A DNA stretch of 64,000 nucleotides from Sphingobium yanoikuyae (GTDB lineage Bacteria; Pseudomonadota; Alphaproteobacteria; Sphingomonadales; Sphingomonadaceae), in contig NZ_CP053021.1 in assembly GCF_013001025.1 (NCBI RefSeq), forward strand, positions 3,438,001-3,502,000. Direction: 5' to 3'. The position numbers were made by a program, and so were the translations under genes. Under the pieces are notes generated by a model. That model did not search any database, was not told the DNA's origin, and saw only the letters and a program-made list of their open reading frames with translations. Position 1 is the first letter of the stretch. Each line of letters starts with the position of its first letter. Below, piece by piece: positions 18,474-27,952 of this stretch.

Positions 18474-21167
18474 ATGCGTATTGAAGACACTGGATTTCGC
18501 CGCCTGCTGATGGCGGGCAGCGCCGGGGCCGCCCTGGTCCTGTCGCTCGCCACGGCGCAGGTCGCCATGGCACAGGACAGCACGCCCGCCGCCGACGATG
18601 ACGCCGGTTCGATCGTCGTCACCGGTTCGCGCATCGACCGCAAGGGCTTCGACGCGCCGACCCCGACCACCGTCGTGGGCGAGAGCGAACTGCGCCAGGG
18701 CGCCCGCCCCAGCATCGCGCAGGTGCTGAACGACCTGCCGCAGTTCCGCGCGACCCAGTCGCCGGCCAGCACCGTAGCCAACACCAACTCCTCCTCCTCG
18801 GCGATGGACCTTCGTGGCCTCGGCGTCACCCGCACCCTGACCCTGCTCAACAACCGCCGCTTCACCGGCTCGTCGGACCTCAACACCGTGCCGCAGGGCC
18901 TGGTGAAGCGGGTCGAGATCGTCACCGGCGGCGCCAGCGCAGCCTGGGGCTCGGGCGCGATCGGCGGCGTCGTCAACATCATGCTGGACAATGATCTGGA
19001 AGGCCTGACCATCGGCGCGCAGAACGGCGTGTCGTCGCGTGGCGACGGCTATCGCTACAGCTTCGACGGCACCTTCGGCACCCATTTCGCCGACGGTCGC
19101 GGCCACTTCATGATCGGCGCCGAATATCAGAATGACGAGGGTATTCTCGACCGCAATTCGCGCAAGAATGTCGGCAGCGCCAACCTCTTCTCGCCGACCA
19201 CGGGCGACCATGACTATATCCTGGTGCGCGACGTCAACAGCTCGACCACCAGCCTGGGCGGCCTGATCACCTCGGGCACGCTCAAGGGCCAGACCTTCAA
19301 TTCGGACGGCACGCTGCGCGCCTTCCAGTACGGCAGCCAGATCAGCGGCTCGACCATGGTCGGCGGCGAAGGCGTGGCCACCAATGACGAATATGCGCTG
19401 ACCAACCCCTATCAGCGCGTCAACAGCTATGCCCGCGCCAGCTTCGAGGTTGGCGACGCCACCTTCTGGGCGGACGGCAGCTACAGCCGCATCTGGGCCA
19501 AATATCCCTTCTACGCGGAAAACGGCACCTACACCCTGTCGGCCAGCAATCCCTATCTGTCGCAGTCGATCCGCGATCAGCTCGCCGCCGCCGGCGAGAC
19601 CAGCATCAAGGTCGGCCGCTTCTTCGAGGATTATGGCTATCGCACCTTCGGCTATTATCGCCAGAATGTGGAAGGCGCGATCGGCGTCGATGGCAGCTTC
19701 GCGGACGGCAAATGGCGCTATTCGGCCTATTACAGCCATGGCGAAAACCGCAACATGCAGAGCTATGACAACCAGATCACCGGCGCGAACCTGACCGCCG
19801 CGCTGGATGCCGTGACCGACAGCAGCGGCAATATCGTCTGCCGCACGGCGCTCACCGATCCGACGACCGCCTGCCGCCCGCTCAACATCCTGGGCACCGG
19901 CGCCGCCAGCCAGGACGCGATCGACTATGTGTTCGGCAATGTCGCCCGCGTCGTCTACACCACCAAGCTCGACAGCGCCGGCGCCAGCCTGCGCGGCGAC
20001 CCCTTCTCCACCTGGGCCGGCCCGGTTTCGGTCGCCTTCGGTGCGGAAGCCCGCTGGGAAGAGCAGGTCACCAACAGCCTCGATGCCACCTCGGCCGCCA
20101 AGGGCTTCAGCCGCTTCAACTTCTCGCCGCTCGACGGCGGGTTCAACGTCCAGGAAGCGTTCGGCGAAGTCGCCATCCCGCTACTCGACCAGCCGTTCAG
20201 CAAGCTCGATGTCAACGGCGCGGCCCGCTACAGCCGCTACAGCACCAGCGGCGGCATCTGGTCGTGGAAGCTGGGCGTGACCGATCGTATCTTCGACAAT
20301 CTGCTGCTGCGCGTGTCGCGTTCGCGTGACATCCGCTCGGGCAGCCTGGCGGAACTCTACACCACCACCACGACCAGCTTCACCACGGTCGCGGAAAATG
20401 GCAGCACCTACTCGATCACCCGCTATGGCGGCGGCAATGCGAATCTGAAGCCCGAAATCGGCAGCACGCTGACCGCCGGCGCGGTGTTCACGCCGACCTT
20501 CCTGCCGGGCTTCAACCTGTCGGTCGACTATTACAACATCAAGCTCAAGGACGCGATCACCTCGCTGGGCGCGCAGGACGTCATCAGCGGTTGCGCCAAC
20601 GGCAATACCGACCTGTGCAGCCAGATCGTGCGTGACACTGCCGGTGCCCCGACCACCATCTACACCACCTATATCAACCTGGCCGAATACAAAACCGCCG
20701 GCGTGGATATCGAGGCCAGCTACACCCTGCCGCTGAGCAAGGTGAGCGGCGGCCTGGGCGGCACGATGCGCTTCCGCGGCCTTGCCACCTATGTCGACAA
20801 GGTGCTGATCAACGACGGCATGACCAGCGTCGACCGTGCCGGTGACGTGGGCGACAATGTCAGCTTCGGCACGCCGCACTGGCGCGCCACCGGGTCGATC
20901 AACTACAGCAGCCAGGACGTCTCGGTCGACGCCCGCGTCCGCTATGTCGGCGGCGGCAAGTTCAACCATGCGCTGGACATCGCCAATAACGACATCGCCG
21001 CCCGCGTCTATGTCGACCTCGGTGCCCAGGTGAATGTCGACAAGTTCACCCTGTTCGCCAACGTCAACAACCTGTTCGACCGCGATCCGCCGCTGACCAC
21101 CTATGGCGCGATCCACTATGACACGATCGGCCGTTACATGACGGTCGGTGCCAAGGTTCGCTTCTGA
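18474..21167 (+). CDS. TonB-dependent outer-membrane receptor
   Basis: An 897-residue receptor with a signal peptide to about residue 35 (VLSLATAQVAMAQ), a TonB-box-like SIVVTGSR, a plug domain (SIAQVLNDLPQFRATQSPAS, MDLRGLGVTRTLTLLNNRRF, GGASAAWGSGAIGGVVNIM) and a 22-strand-type barrel ending VGAKVRF with the terminal aromatic. The plug style (RLGV/NNRR) is that of the large sphingomonad and xanthomonad receptor family for complex organic substrates, not classical siderophore receptors. An ATG at 18474 follows AAAAGGGG; a TTG two codons earlier is possible. Substrate unknown; the neighbouring serine hydrolase hints at peptides. Confidence 0.92.
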   Translation: MRIEDTGFRRLLMAGSAGAALVLSLATAQVAMAQDSTPAADDDAGSIVVTGSRIDRKGFDAPTPTTVVGESELRQGARPSIAQVLNDLPQFRATQSPASTVANTNSSSSAMDLRGLGVTRTLTLLNNRRFTGSSDLNTVPQGLVKRVEIVTGGASAAWGSGAIGGVVNIMLDNDLEGLTIGAQNGVSSRGDGYRYSFDGTFGTHFADGRGHFMIGAEYQNDEGILDRNSRKNVGSANLFSPTTGDHDYILVRDVNSSTTSLGGLITSGTLKGQTFNSDGTLRAFQYGSQISGSTMVGGEGVATNDEYALTNPYQRVNSYARASFEVGDATFWADGSYSRIWAKYPFYAENGTYTLSASNPYLSQSIRDQLAAAGETSIKVGRFFEDYGYRTFGYYRQNVEGAIGVDGSFADGKWRYSAYYSHGENRNMQSYDNQITGANLTAALDAVTDSSGNIVCRTALTDPTTACRPLNILGTGAASQDAIDYVFGNVARVVYTTKLDSAGASLRGDPFSTWAGPVSVAFGAEARWEEQVTNSLDATSAAKGFSRFNFSPLDGGFNVQEAFGEVAIPLLDQPFSKLDVNGAARYSRYSTSGGIWSWKLGVTDRIFDNLLLRVSRSRDIRSGSLAELYTTTTTSFTTVAENGSTYSITRYGGGNANLKPEIGSTLTAGAVFTPTFLPGFNLSVDYYNIKLKDAITSLGAQDVISGCANGNTDLCSQIVRDTAGAPTTIYTTYINLAEYKTAGVDIEASYTLPLSKVSGGLGGTMRFRGLATYVDKVLINDGMTSVDRAGDVGDNVSFGTPHWRATGSINYSSQDVSVDARVRYVGGGKFNHALDIANNDIAARVYVDLGAQVNVDKFTLFANVNNLFDRDPPLTTYGAIHYDTIGRYMTVGAKVRF

Positions 21168-21181
21168 TCCCTGGCTGATCG

Positions 21182-21220
21182 ATGTGCGCGGGCAACCCCT
21201 TGCCCTCTGCCCGCGCACAT
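21182..21220 (+). terminator. Hairpin after TonB receptor gene
   Basis: ATGTGCGCGGGCA (21182-21194) and its exact complement (21208-21220) form a 13-base stem with a 13-base loop, 14 bases after the receptor stop codon. A strong GC-rich hairpin in this position is a likely transcription terminator. Confidence 0.7.
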
Positions 21221-21325
21221 TGAAAACCCGCCTTCGAACGACCGGCACGCACGCGGCAGGCTTTCATGCGCCGCCCCGCTGGGCTAGCACGCGCTATCCA
21301 TCCGGTGCAGGATCATGAACGTTCG

Positions 21326-22231
21326 ATGCTCACGGTTCGACAGATAGAAATTTTCCGCGCCGTCATGATTACCAAGACGGTCAGCGGCGCCGCGCGGATG
21401 CTCGGCACGTCCCAGCCCGGCCTCAGCCGGATGCTCGGCCATATGGAAGACCGGCTGCAGTTCCGCCTGTTCGACCGCACCCGCGGCCGACTGGTGCCGA
21501 CCCAGGAAGCGGGCGTGCTGTTCGAGGAGATCGAACGCATCTACAAGGGCTTCGACGACCTCGCCCATGTCATCCGCCGCCTGGCCAAGGGGGAGGACAA
21601 GACCTTTCGCGTCGGCGCATCGCCCTCGCTCGGCCATTCGATCCTGCCCCAGATGCTGGCCCGCCTCAGCGCCAATTATCCCGGCCTCACCATCCAGTTC
21701 GACATTCTCTCGGTCGAGCAGGCGATCGATTATCTCGCGCTCCAGCGCGGCGAATATGCGCTGACCGTCTTTCCGATCGACCATCCCAACATCCTGTCAA
21801 GCCGGATCGGCGCCGGGCGCATGGTCTGCGCCGTGCCCAGCCATCATCCGCTGGCGGATCGCGGCCGGATCGGCGTGGCCGACCTTGCCGGCGCGCAACT
21901 GCAATCCTTCCGCCCCGACACGCCCCATGGCCGGATCATCGCCGACATGTTCGCCCGCGCCGGGCAGGAGCCGGACGTTTCCACCTATATACGCTTCGCC
22001 GAAACCGCGGTCGCCTTCGTCGCGAACGGCATGGGCGTGGCGCTGGTCGACAGCTTCACCGCGATGCAGCCCCATGCCGACACCGTCCGCTTCCTGGAAT
22101 TTGAAGACCCCGGCGTGCTTCCGGTCTATATCAACCGCAATATGGAATCGCCGCGCGCCATCATCGGCGAAACCTTCGAGGAGATTGCCCGCAGTGCGAT
22201 GCTCGCCCTGCCGCGCCCGCCAAAGCCATAA
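21326..22231 (+). CDS. LysR-family transcriptional regulator
   Basis: A 301-residue regulator. The N-terminal helix-turn-helix (LTVRQIEIFRAVMITKTVSGAARMLGTSQPGLSRMLGHMED) is followed by a substrate-binding domain with FRVGASPSLGHSILPQMLARL and the VAFVANGMGVALVDSFT segment typical of the family. The start at 21326 places the helix-turn-helix at the N-terminus. It lies 151 bases upstream of the MFS/shikimate dehydrogenase operon on the same strand and is its likely regulator, with shikimate, quinate or dehydroshikimate as candidate inducer. Confidence 0.9.
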   Translation: MLTVRQIEIFRAVMITKTVSGAARMLGTSQPGLSRMLGHMEDRLQFRLFDRTRGRLVPTQEAGVLFEEIERIYKGFDDLAHVIRRLAKGEDKTFRVGASPSLGHSILPQMLARLSANYPGLTIQFDILSVEQAIDYLALQRGEYALTVFPIDHPNILSSRIGAGRMVCAVPSHHPLADRGRIGVADLAGAQLQSFRPDTPHGRIIADMFARAGQEPDVSTYIRFAETAVAFVANGMGVALVDSFTAMQPHADTVRFLEFEDPGVLPVYINRNMESPRAIIGETFEEIARSAMLALPRPPKP

Positions 22232-22382
22232 CATAGCGATATAGCGAAGCGCATCTGGAGCGGTGGAAATTACCTATTGAATGGATGAGGCATAGCCATC
22301 CGCAGAATAGAAGCCGACAGGCCACCGGACAAGCAAGGCAAGGGCGCAGGGCGCCGCGAGAGGATGAAAGGCATTATTCGAA

Positions 22383-23738
22383 ATGGCCAGCTATTCCGCC
22401 ACCGGCAGCGTGTCCGTGCGGCCCTATGTGACCGTTGACGGCCAGGCTGCGCCTGTCGCGTCGGACAGCCTATGGACGGCGCGCCAGATACTGGTCGTCG
22501 CCATCTGCTTCATCCTCAACATGCTCGACGGCATGGACGTGCTGATCCTGTCCTATATCGCCCCCGCCCTGTCGACCGACTGGCAGGTGACGCCCGAACG
22601 GCTGGGCGTGGTGTTCAGCGCCGGGCTGGCCGGCATGGCCGCCGGCGGCCTGCTGATCGCGCCGATGGCCGACAGGTTCGGCCGCCGCAAGCTGATCCTC
22701 GCGTCGCTGGTGATGATGGCCGGCGCCATGTTCGGCTCGGCCATGGCCGCCAATATCGGCGAACTGATCGTCAGCCGCTTCATCGTCGGCATCGGCATCG
22801 GCACGGTGCTGGCCAGCATGGCGGCGCTGACCGCCGAATATGCCCCGCCCCGGCATCGCACCTTCGCGGTCGGCTTCCTCCAGGCCGGTTATCCGGTCGG
22901 CGCCACCATCACCGGCTTCGTCGTCGCCAACCTGCTGCCCATTTACGGCTGGCAGGCGATGCTGCTGGGCGCGGCAATCCTCTGCACCCTGTCCCTGCCC
23001 TTCGTCTGGCTGCTGCTGCCCGAAAGCATCGACTTTCTGCTGACCCGCCAGCCCAAGGGCGCGCTGGAAAAGGCCAACCGCCTGCTCCGCTCGATGGGCC
23101 AGCCGGCGGTCGATACGCTGCCCGCCAGGAAGGTGCATGAAGCCAACAAGGCCGGCGTGCGCGGCCTGCTGACCGACGGCCGCGCGACCGGCACCATCCT
23201 GCTGTGGATGGCCACCATCTCGGGCTTCATGACGCTCTATTTCGTCATCAGCTGGATTCCCAAGCTGGCGGTCGAGGCCGGCCTGCCGGCCAAGGACGCC
23301 ATCTATGCCGGCGCCATCTACAATATCGGCGCCTTTGTCGGCGTGACCCTGATCGGCATCGCCGGCACCCATTTCGACCTGCGCCGCCTGATCCTGAGCT
23401 ATATGTCGGCCGCCGCCGTCACGCTGGTCCTGTTCGGATCGGTCGCCATGCCGCTGGTCGCGACGCTCGCCACCGCCTTCCTGATCGGCGTCTTCGTCCA
23501 GGGCGGCTTCAACGGCTGCTACCCGCTCGCCGCCAGCCTCTATCCGCCCGAAGCACGCGGCACCGGCATCGGCTGGGCCATGGGCGTCGGCCGGATCGGC
23601 GCGGTGATCGGGCCGATGCTGGGCGGCTTCCTGCTCGCGGCGAAAGTCTCGCTGCCTGTCATCTTCGGTGTCTTCGCGGTGCCGGCCGTCATCGCGGGCA
23701 TCTGCGCCGCGATGATCCGCCTGCCCAAGGCCGACTGA
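22383..23738 (+). CDS. MFS transporter, aromatic acid:H+ symporter (AAHS) type
   Basis: A 451-residue transporter with twelve hydrophobic segments. The first helix carries the AAHS-type LNMLDGMDVLILSYIAPAL, and loop 2-3 has the MFS signature DRFGRRKLIL. AAHS members import benzoate-like, shikimate or quinate-like acids with protons. The gene is followed 25 bases later by a shikimate dehydrogenase and then a porin, so shikimate or quinate is the best guess for substrate. Other hydroaromatic acids cannot be excluded. Confidence 0.9.
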   Translation: MASYSATGSVSVRPYVTVDGQAAPVASDSLWTARQILVVAICFILNMLDGMDVLILSYIAPALSTDWQVTPERLGVVFSAGLAGMAAGGLLIAPMADRFGRRKLILASLVMMAGAMFGSAMAANIGELIVSRFIVGIGIGTVLASMAALTAEYAPPRHRTFAVGFLQAGYPVGATITGFVVANLLPIYGWQAMLLGAAILCTLSLPFVWLLLPESIDFLLTRQPKGALEKANRLLRSMGQPAVDTLPARKVHEANKAGVRGLLTDGRATGTILLWMATISGFMTLYFVISWIPKLAVEAGLPAKDAIYAGAIYNIGAFVGVTLIGIAGTHFDLRRLILSYMSAAAVTLVLFGSVAMPLVATLATAFLIGVFVQGGFNGCYPLAASLYPPEARGTGIGWAMGVGRIGAVIGPMLGGFLLAAKVSLPVIFGVFAVPAVIAGICAAMIRLPKAD

Positions 23739-23763
23739 CCGCCCCTCTTCCAAGGATAATGCC

Positions 23764-24660
23764 ATGTTCCAGTCCCCCGCGCCCGTCGCGGATCGCCCCC
23801 GCGCGTCCATTCTCTGCGGCCTGATCGGCCAGGGGATCGCCGGATCGCGCAGCCCGCAGATGCACGAGACGGAGGCAAAGGCGCTCGGCCTCACCCTCGT
23901 CTACCGCATCCTCGATGCCGATCGGATGGGCTATGGCGCGGACGACCTGCCCCGCCTGCTGCCGATGCTGGGCGCGATGGGCTTTGACGGGATCAACGTC
24001 ACCCATCCCTTCAAGCAGGCGGTCATCCCCTTGCTCGACGGCCTGTCCGACGCGGCTCGGGCATTGGGCGCGGTCAACACCATATTGTTCCGCAACGGCC
24101 AGGCCCATGGCGACAATACGGACTGGTCGGGCTATCGCGCCCATTTCCTCGCCGGCCTTGCCGATCGCCCGCGCGGCCGGATCGCGATGATCGGTGCGGG
24201 CGGCGCGGCGGCAGCGGTCGGCTATGCCCATCTCGACCTTGGCGCGACGCATCTTGCGATCGTCGATCCGGTACAGGAGCGCGCGGCGGCGCTGGCCGAT
24301 CGGCTTGGCGCGCTCTTCCCGGCGGCGCGGGTGCAGGCCATGGCCCATGCGGCCGATGCCATCGCGGACGCCGATGGCGTGGTCCAGACCTCCCCGATCG
24401 GCATGCTCAGCCATCCCGGCCTGCCCTTCGATCCCGATCTGCTGACGCCCGATCAATGGGTGTCGGACATCATCTATTTCCCGCTGCACACCCCGTTGCT
24501 GGTTGCGGCGCAGGCGAAGGGCTGCGCCATATTGACCGGCGGCGGCATGGCGGTGATGCAGGCGGCCCATGCCTTCGCCCTGTTCACAGGCGTCGCGCCG
24601 GACAGCGAGCGCATGCTGGCGGACTTCGCCCACGCGACCGATGCGGCTGTCGCCCAATGA
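23764..24660 (+). CDS. Shikimate (quinate) dehydrogenase family protein
   Basis: A 298-residue enzyme that interconverts shikimate and 3-dehydroshikimate with NAD(P). Substrate-site motifs are GSRSPQMH near the N-terminus, the catalytic Lys in INVTHPFKQAV, and Asp in NTDWSGY. The nucleotide fold has GAGGAAAAVGYAHLDLGA. AAGGA lies nine bases before the ATG. Its place in an operon with an importer and a porin, and opposite a dehydroshikimate dehydratase gene, argues for a catabolic enzyme rather than the biosynthetic AroE. Confidence 0.88.
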   Translation: MFQSPAPVADRPRASILCGLIGQGIAGSRSPQMHETEAKALGLTLVYRILDADRMGYGADDLPRLLPMLGAMGFDGINVTHPFKQAVIPLLDGLSDAARALGAVNTILFRNGQAHGDNTDWSGYRAHFLAGLADRPRGRIAMIGAGGAAAAVGYAHLDLGATHLAIVDPVQERAAALADRLGALFPAARVQAMAHAADAIADADGVVQTSPIGMLSHPGLPFDPDLLTPDQWVSDIIYFPLHTPLLVAAQAKGCAILTGGGMAVMQAAHAFALFTGVAPDSERMLADFAHATDAAVAQ

Positions 24661-25970
24661 TCGCCGACAGCCCGCCCGCCATCGTCCTGCCGGTTGCGGT
24701 CGCCGAAGTGGTGAAACCCGCCCCGCAATTGCAGGGGCCGCCCGCCGGACCGCAGACACCCCCACCCCCGCCGCCGGCCGCGCCCCAGGCCGGCTGGCGC
24801 ACGCGGCTCAAGGACAGCGGCGTCAACCTCACCTTCTCTTATGTCTCCGAAAGCGCCGCCTCGATCAGCGGCGGGCGCGACCAGGGCGCGGCCTATACCC
24901 AGCAATTGCTGGCATCGGCGGTCGTCGATACCGGCAAGGCATTCGGCCTTGCCGGCGGGAAGATCATCGCGACGATCATCCATCGCAAGGGGCAGGATCT
25001 GACCGCCACCCGCATCGGCAATCTGTTCGAGGTGCAGGAACTGTTCGGCGGCGGGCAGGATCTGCGACCGGCGGAACTCAGCTATGAGCAGCAGTTGAAC
25101 GGCGGCAGGACCGCGCTCAAGATCGGCCTCTATCATACGGGCGACGATTTCGCGACCTTGCCCTCGGGCTGCCAGTTCCAGAATTTCGCCTTCTGCCCGC
25201 GCCCGACCACGCTCTTCTACAATAGCGGCTTTTCCGGCTTCCCGATCCCGCGCTGGGGCATCCGCGCCCAACAGGACATCGGCCATGGGCTGAGCATCAG
25301 CGTCGCCGCCTTCGAAGTGAACAGCATCCGTGCCCAGACCGGTAATGGCTGGCAACTGGCGCCACGCTTCGACAGTGTCGTCCTGCCGGTCGAACTGGGC
25401 TGGAAGTCGGGCCAGGGCGGGGGGCAATTGCCCGGCCTGGTCCGGCTCGGCGGCCTGATCGACACGACCGACAAGCCCGATGTCTATGCCGACGCCAATG
25501 GCGATTCCTACGCCCTGTCCGCCCTCGCCCCGGCCACCCGGCGCGAACGGTGGAGCGCCTGGGCCATGGCGGCAAAGATGATCGTCCGCTTCGGCCCCGG
25601 CGAACGCGGCCTGTCGCTGTTCGGCACCATGACCCTGTCCGACCGGGCGACCGCGCGCGTGCCCCTGTTCCTGAGCGGCGGCTTCGTCGCGCGCGGCCTG
25701 TGGGACAATCGGCCCAGGGACAATTTCGGCCTCGGCCTCGTCTATGCCAGGGTCAATCCGCGCATCGCCGATCGGCAGCGCGACCAGCAGATGCTGGGAC
25801 AGGATGTCGATCCGCAGCGCTGGGAAGCGAGCGGCGAAATCTTCTATGGCTGGCAGGCGACCCGCGCATTGCTGCTGCGCCCCAACCTCCAATATATCCA
25901 CCGCGTCGGGGCGACGAGCCGCTATCCCGATGCGGTGGTGGCCGGCATGACAATCAAGCTGATCCTCTGA
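24657..25970 (+). CDS. OprB-type carbohydrate-selective porin family protein
   Basis: A 437-residue outer-membrane porin. After a proline-rich stretch (residues 25-45) the barrel begins with WRTRLKDSGVNLTFSYVSESAAS and contains OprB hallmarks such as ELSYEQQLNGGRTALKIGLYHTGDDFA, CQFQNFAFCPRPTTLFYNSG and GLGLVYARVNPRI. The ATG overlaps the dehydrogenase stop (ATGA), so it is coupled to the shikimate operon and probably admits hydroaromatic acids or their sugars. The N-terminus lacks a clear signal peptide, which is odd for a porin. The family call is good; the substrate is inferred. Confidence 0.8.
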   Translation: MIADSPPAIVLPVAVAEVVKPAPQLQGPPAGPQTPPPPPPAAPQAGWRTRLKDSGVNLTFSYVSESAASISGGRDQGAAYTQQLLASAVVDTGKAFGLAGGKIIATIIHRKGQDLTATRIGNLFEVQELFGGGQDLRPAELSYEQQLNGGRTALKIGLYHTGDDFATLPSGCQFQNFAFCPRPTTLFYNSGFSGFPIPRWGIRAQQDIGHGLSISVAAFEVNSIRAQTGNGWQLAPRFDSVVLPVELGWKSGQGGGQLPGLVRLGGLIDTTDKPDVYADANGDSYALSALAPATRRERWSAWAMAAKMIVRFGPGERGLSLFGTMTLSDRATARVPLFLSGGFVARGLWDNRPRDNFGLGLVYARVNPRIADRQRDQQMLGQDVDPQRWEASGEIFYGWQATRALLLRPNLQYIHRVGATSRYPDAVVAGMTIKLIL

Positions 25971-25976
25971 TCCCGC

Positions 25977-27848
25977 TCAATCGACCGGATTCTCGTCGCG
26001 GAACCGGTTCTGTGCGGCCAGCCGCACGCCGGCATTGGGTGCGCCATAGCCCGTATAGCCACTATCGCGCTGGACGAACTCGAAGAAGAACAGCTTGTCG
26101 AAGGCGCGGCTGTAGAGCTGCCAGAAGCCGTGCCCATCGGCGTCCTCGTCATAGAGGATGCCCAGCGCCTGCATCCGCGCCACCAGCACATCGTCAAAGC
26201 CGAAGCGGGCGGCGATGTCGGCATAATAATTGGCCGGGATGGTCAGCACCGCCGCGCCCTCATCCCACAATGCCTGCGCGGTCGCGAAAATATCGTCGGT
26301 CGCCAGCGCCACATGCTGATAGCCGCCGCCAATCCCCTGGTCGAGGAAGCGGGACGACAGCGTCTCGCGCGCGTCCGACGCATTGAGCGTCACGCGGAAG
26401 GCACCGTCGGGCGCCTGCAAGGCCTGGCTATGCACCAGTCCCGACGGATCGATCACATCCTGCGCCGCCTTGGCCTCCAGCCCGAACAGGGCACGCCAGT
26501 ACAGCTGCCAGGACAGGAACTCGTCATTATGAACGACGGCGGCGAGATGATCGAAGCCATGGGCATGGACCGGCGCATCGGGCGCTGCCTCGATCGCCTG
26601 GAACTCGCGCGCCCACAGCCCTTCGACCTCATTATCGTCGATCAGATAGACCAGGCTGCCGCCGACCCCGCGCAGCGCCGGCATCGCCATCCGGCCGGGG
26701 CGGCCTTCCGCGCTATAGGCCTTGATCCCCAGCCCCGCCGCGCGCGCCTGCACTGCCACCTTGTCCTTCACCCGCACGCCGATCGCGCAGATGGACGATC
26801 CATGCGCCGCACGATAGGCGCTGGCAAAGCCCTTGGGCTCGGCATTGACGACCAGATTGACGCCGTCCTGGCGCCATCGCGTCACCTTCTTCTGGCGATG
26901 CTCGCCGGCAAGACTGAAGCCCAGTGTCGCCAGCGTGCGACCCAGCCGCGCGGAATCGGCGCTGGCGGCGGTGAATTCCACGAATTCGGCGCCCAGCACC
27001 GGCTCCGGCGCGGGCATGGTCGACGGGCGCCCCAACTGCCGCAGCGCCGCGTCGCGCACATAGTCGAGCGAACGATGCCCGTCCTCCGCCACCAGCGTCG
27101 CCGCATTGGATCGGAACCGGTCGTTGAAGATTTCCAGCGACAACGGCCCGTCATAGCCGGTGGCCAATATCTCCGCGACGAAGCCGGCGACATCCAGCCC
27201 GCCCTGACCCGGCAGGTTGCGGAAATGGCGGCTCCAATAGAGCAGGTCCATGTCGAGCAGCGGCGCATCGGCGAGTTGGACGAAGACGATCTTGTCGCCA
27301 CGGATATCGCGGATGCTCTCGCTCGGAATCTTGCGCGACAGCGAATGGAAGCTGTCGAGGATGATGCCGATATGGGGATGGTCGACCTGCTCGACGATCG
27401 ACCAGACATCGCGATGATCGAACACATGCCGGCCCCAGGCCAGCGCCTCATAGCCCACCAATATGCCGCGCCTGGCCGCCCGCTCGCCAAGGTCCCGGAA
27501 ATCGTCGACGATCCGTTCCCGCTCACCCAGCGAGGCGGGCGAACAGTTGGAACAGACAAGGATGCGATCGGTGCTAAGTTCGCCCATCAAGTCGAACTTG
27601 CGCTCGGCCCGGTCGAAGGCGCGCTGGCGCAGCGCGCCCGGCATCCCCTCGAAATCGCGGAAGGGCTGGTAGAGCATGCAGGCAAGGCCCAGATCGTCCA
27701 GCATGCGCCGCACGTCCCGCGGCGCCAGTTCCGACCCGATCAGGTCATTCTCGAATATCTCGACCCCGGCAAAGCCGGCCGCGGCAGCGGCGCGCAATTT
27801 CTCTTCAAGCGTGCCGCGCAGCGAGACGGTGGCGATGGCGTTGGACAT
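25977..27848 (-). CDS. quiC: 3-dehydroshikimate dehydratase QuiC1, fused to an HPPD-like domain
   Basis: A 623-residue two-domain enzyme. The N-terminal xylose-isomerase-like barrel (1 to about 280) converts 3-dehydroshikimate to protocatechuate; metal-ligand positions appear as Glu in VGYEALAWG, Asp in GIILDSFHSL, Gln in VFVQLADAP and Glu in LSLEIFND. The C-terminal half (about 300-620) is a vicinal-oxygen-chelate domain related to 4-hydroxyphenylpyruvate dioxygenase, keeping His in GFDHLAAVVH, His in YQHVALATDD and Glu in FFFEFVQRD. This is the QuiC1 architecture known from Pseudomonas. The ATG at 27848 follows AAGGAGATC. It converges on the porin gene with six bases between stops, completing a shikimate-to-protocatechuate route. 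Confidence 0.9.
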   Translation of the reverse strand: MSNAIATVSLRGTLEEKLRAAAAAGFAGVEIFENDLIGSELAPRDVRRMLDDLGLACMLYQPFRDFEGMPGALRQRAFDRAERKFDLMGELSTDRILVCSNCSPASLGERERIVDDFRDLGERAARRGILVGYEALAWGRHVFDHRDVWSIVEQVDHPHIGIILDSFHSLSRKIPSESIRDIRGDKIVFVQLADAPLLDMDLLYWSRHFRNLPGQGGLDVAGFVAEILATGYDGPLSLEIFNDRFRSNAATLVAEDGHRSLDYVRDAALRQLGRPSTMPAPEPVLGAEFVEFTAASADSARLGRTLATLGFSLAGEHRQKKVTRWRQDGVNLVVNAEPKGFASAYRAAHGSSICAIGVRVKDKVAVQARAAGLGIKAYSAEGRPGRMAMPALRGVGGSLVYLIDDNEVEGLWAREFQAIEAAPDAPVHAHGFDHLAAVVHNDEFLSWQLYWRALFGLEAKAAQDVIDPSGLVHSQALQAPDGAFRVTLNASDARETLSSRFLDQGIGGGYQHVALATDDIFATAQALWDEGAAVLTIPANYYADIAARFGFDDVLVARMQALGILYDEDADGHGFWQLYSRAFDKLFFFEFVQRDSGYTGYGAPNAGVRLAAQNRFRDENPVD

Positions 27849-27952
27849 TGGGGGATCTCCTTGAAGCCCCCTTATCCCACAGCCCGGCACCGCCATTTAA
27901 CCGCTCAAGACCGACTATCCCATAGCATCGAGTTATAGGATGGCCGCCGGGA

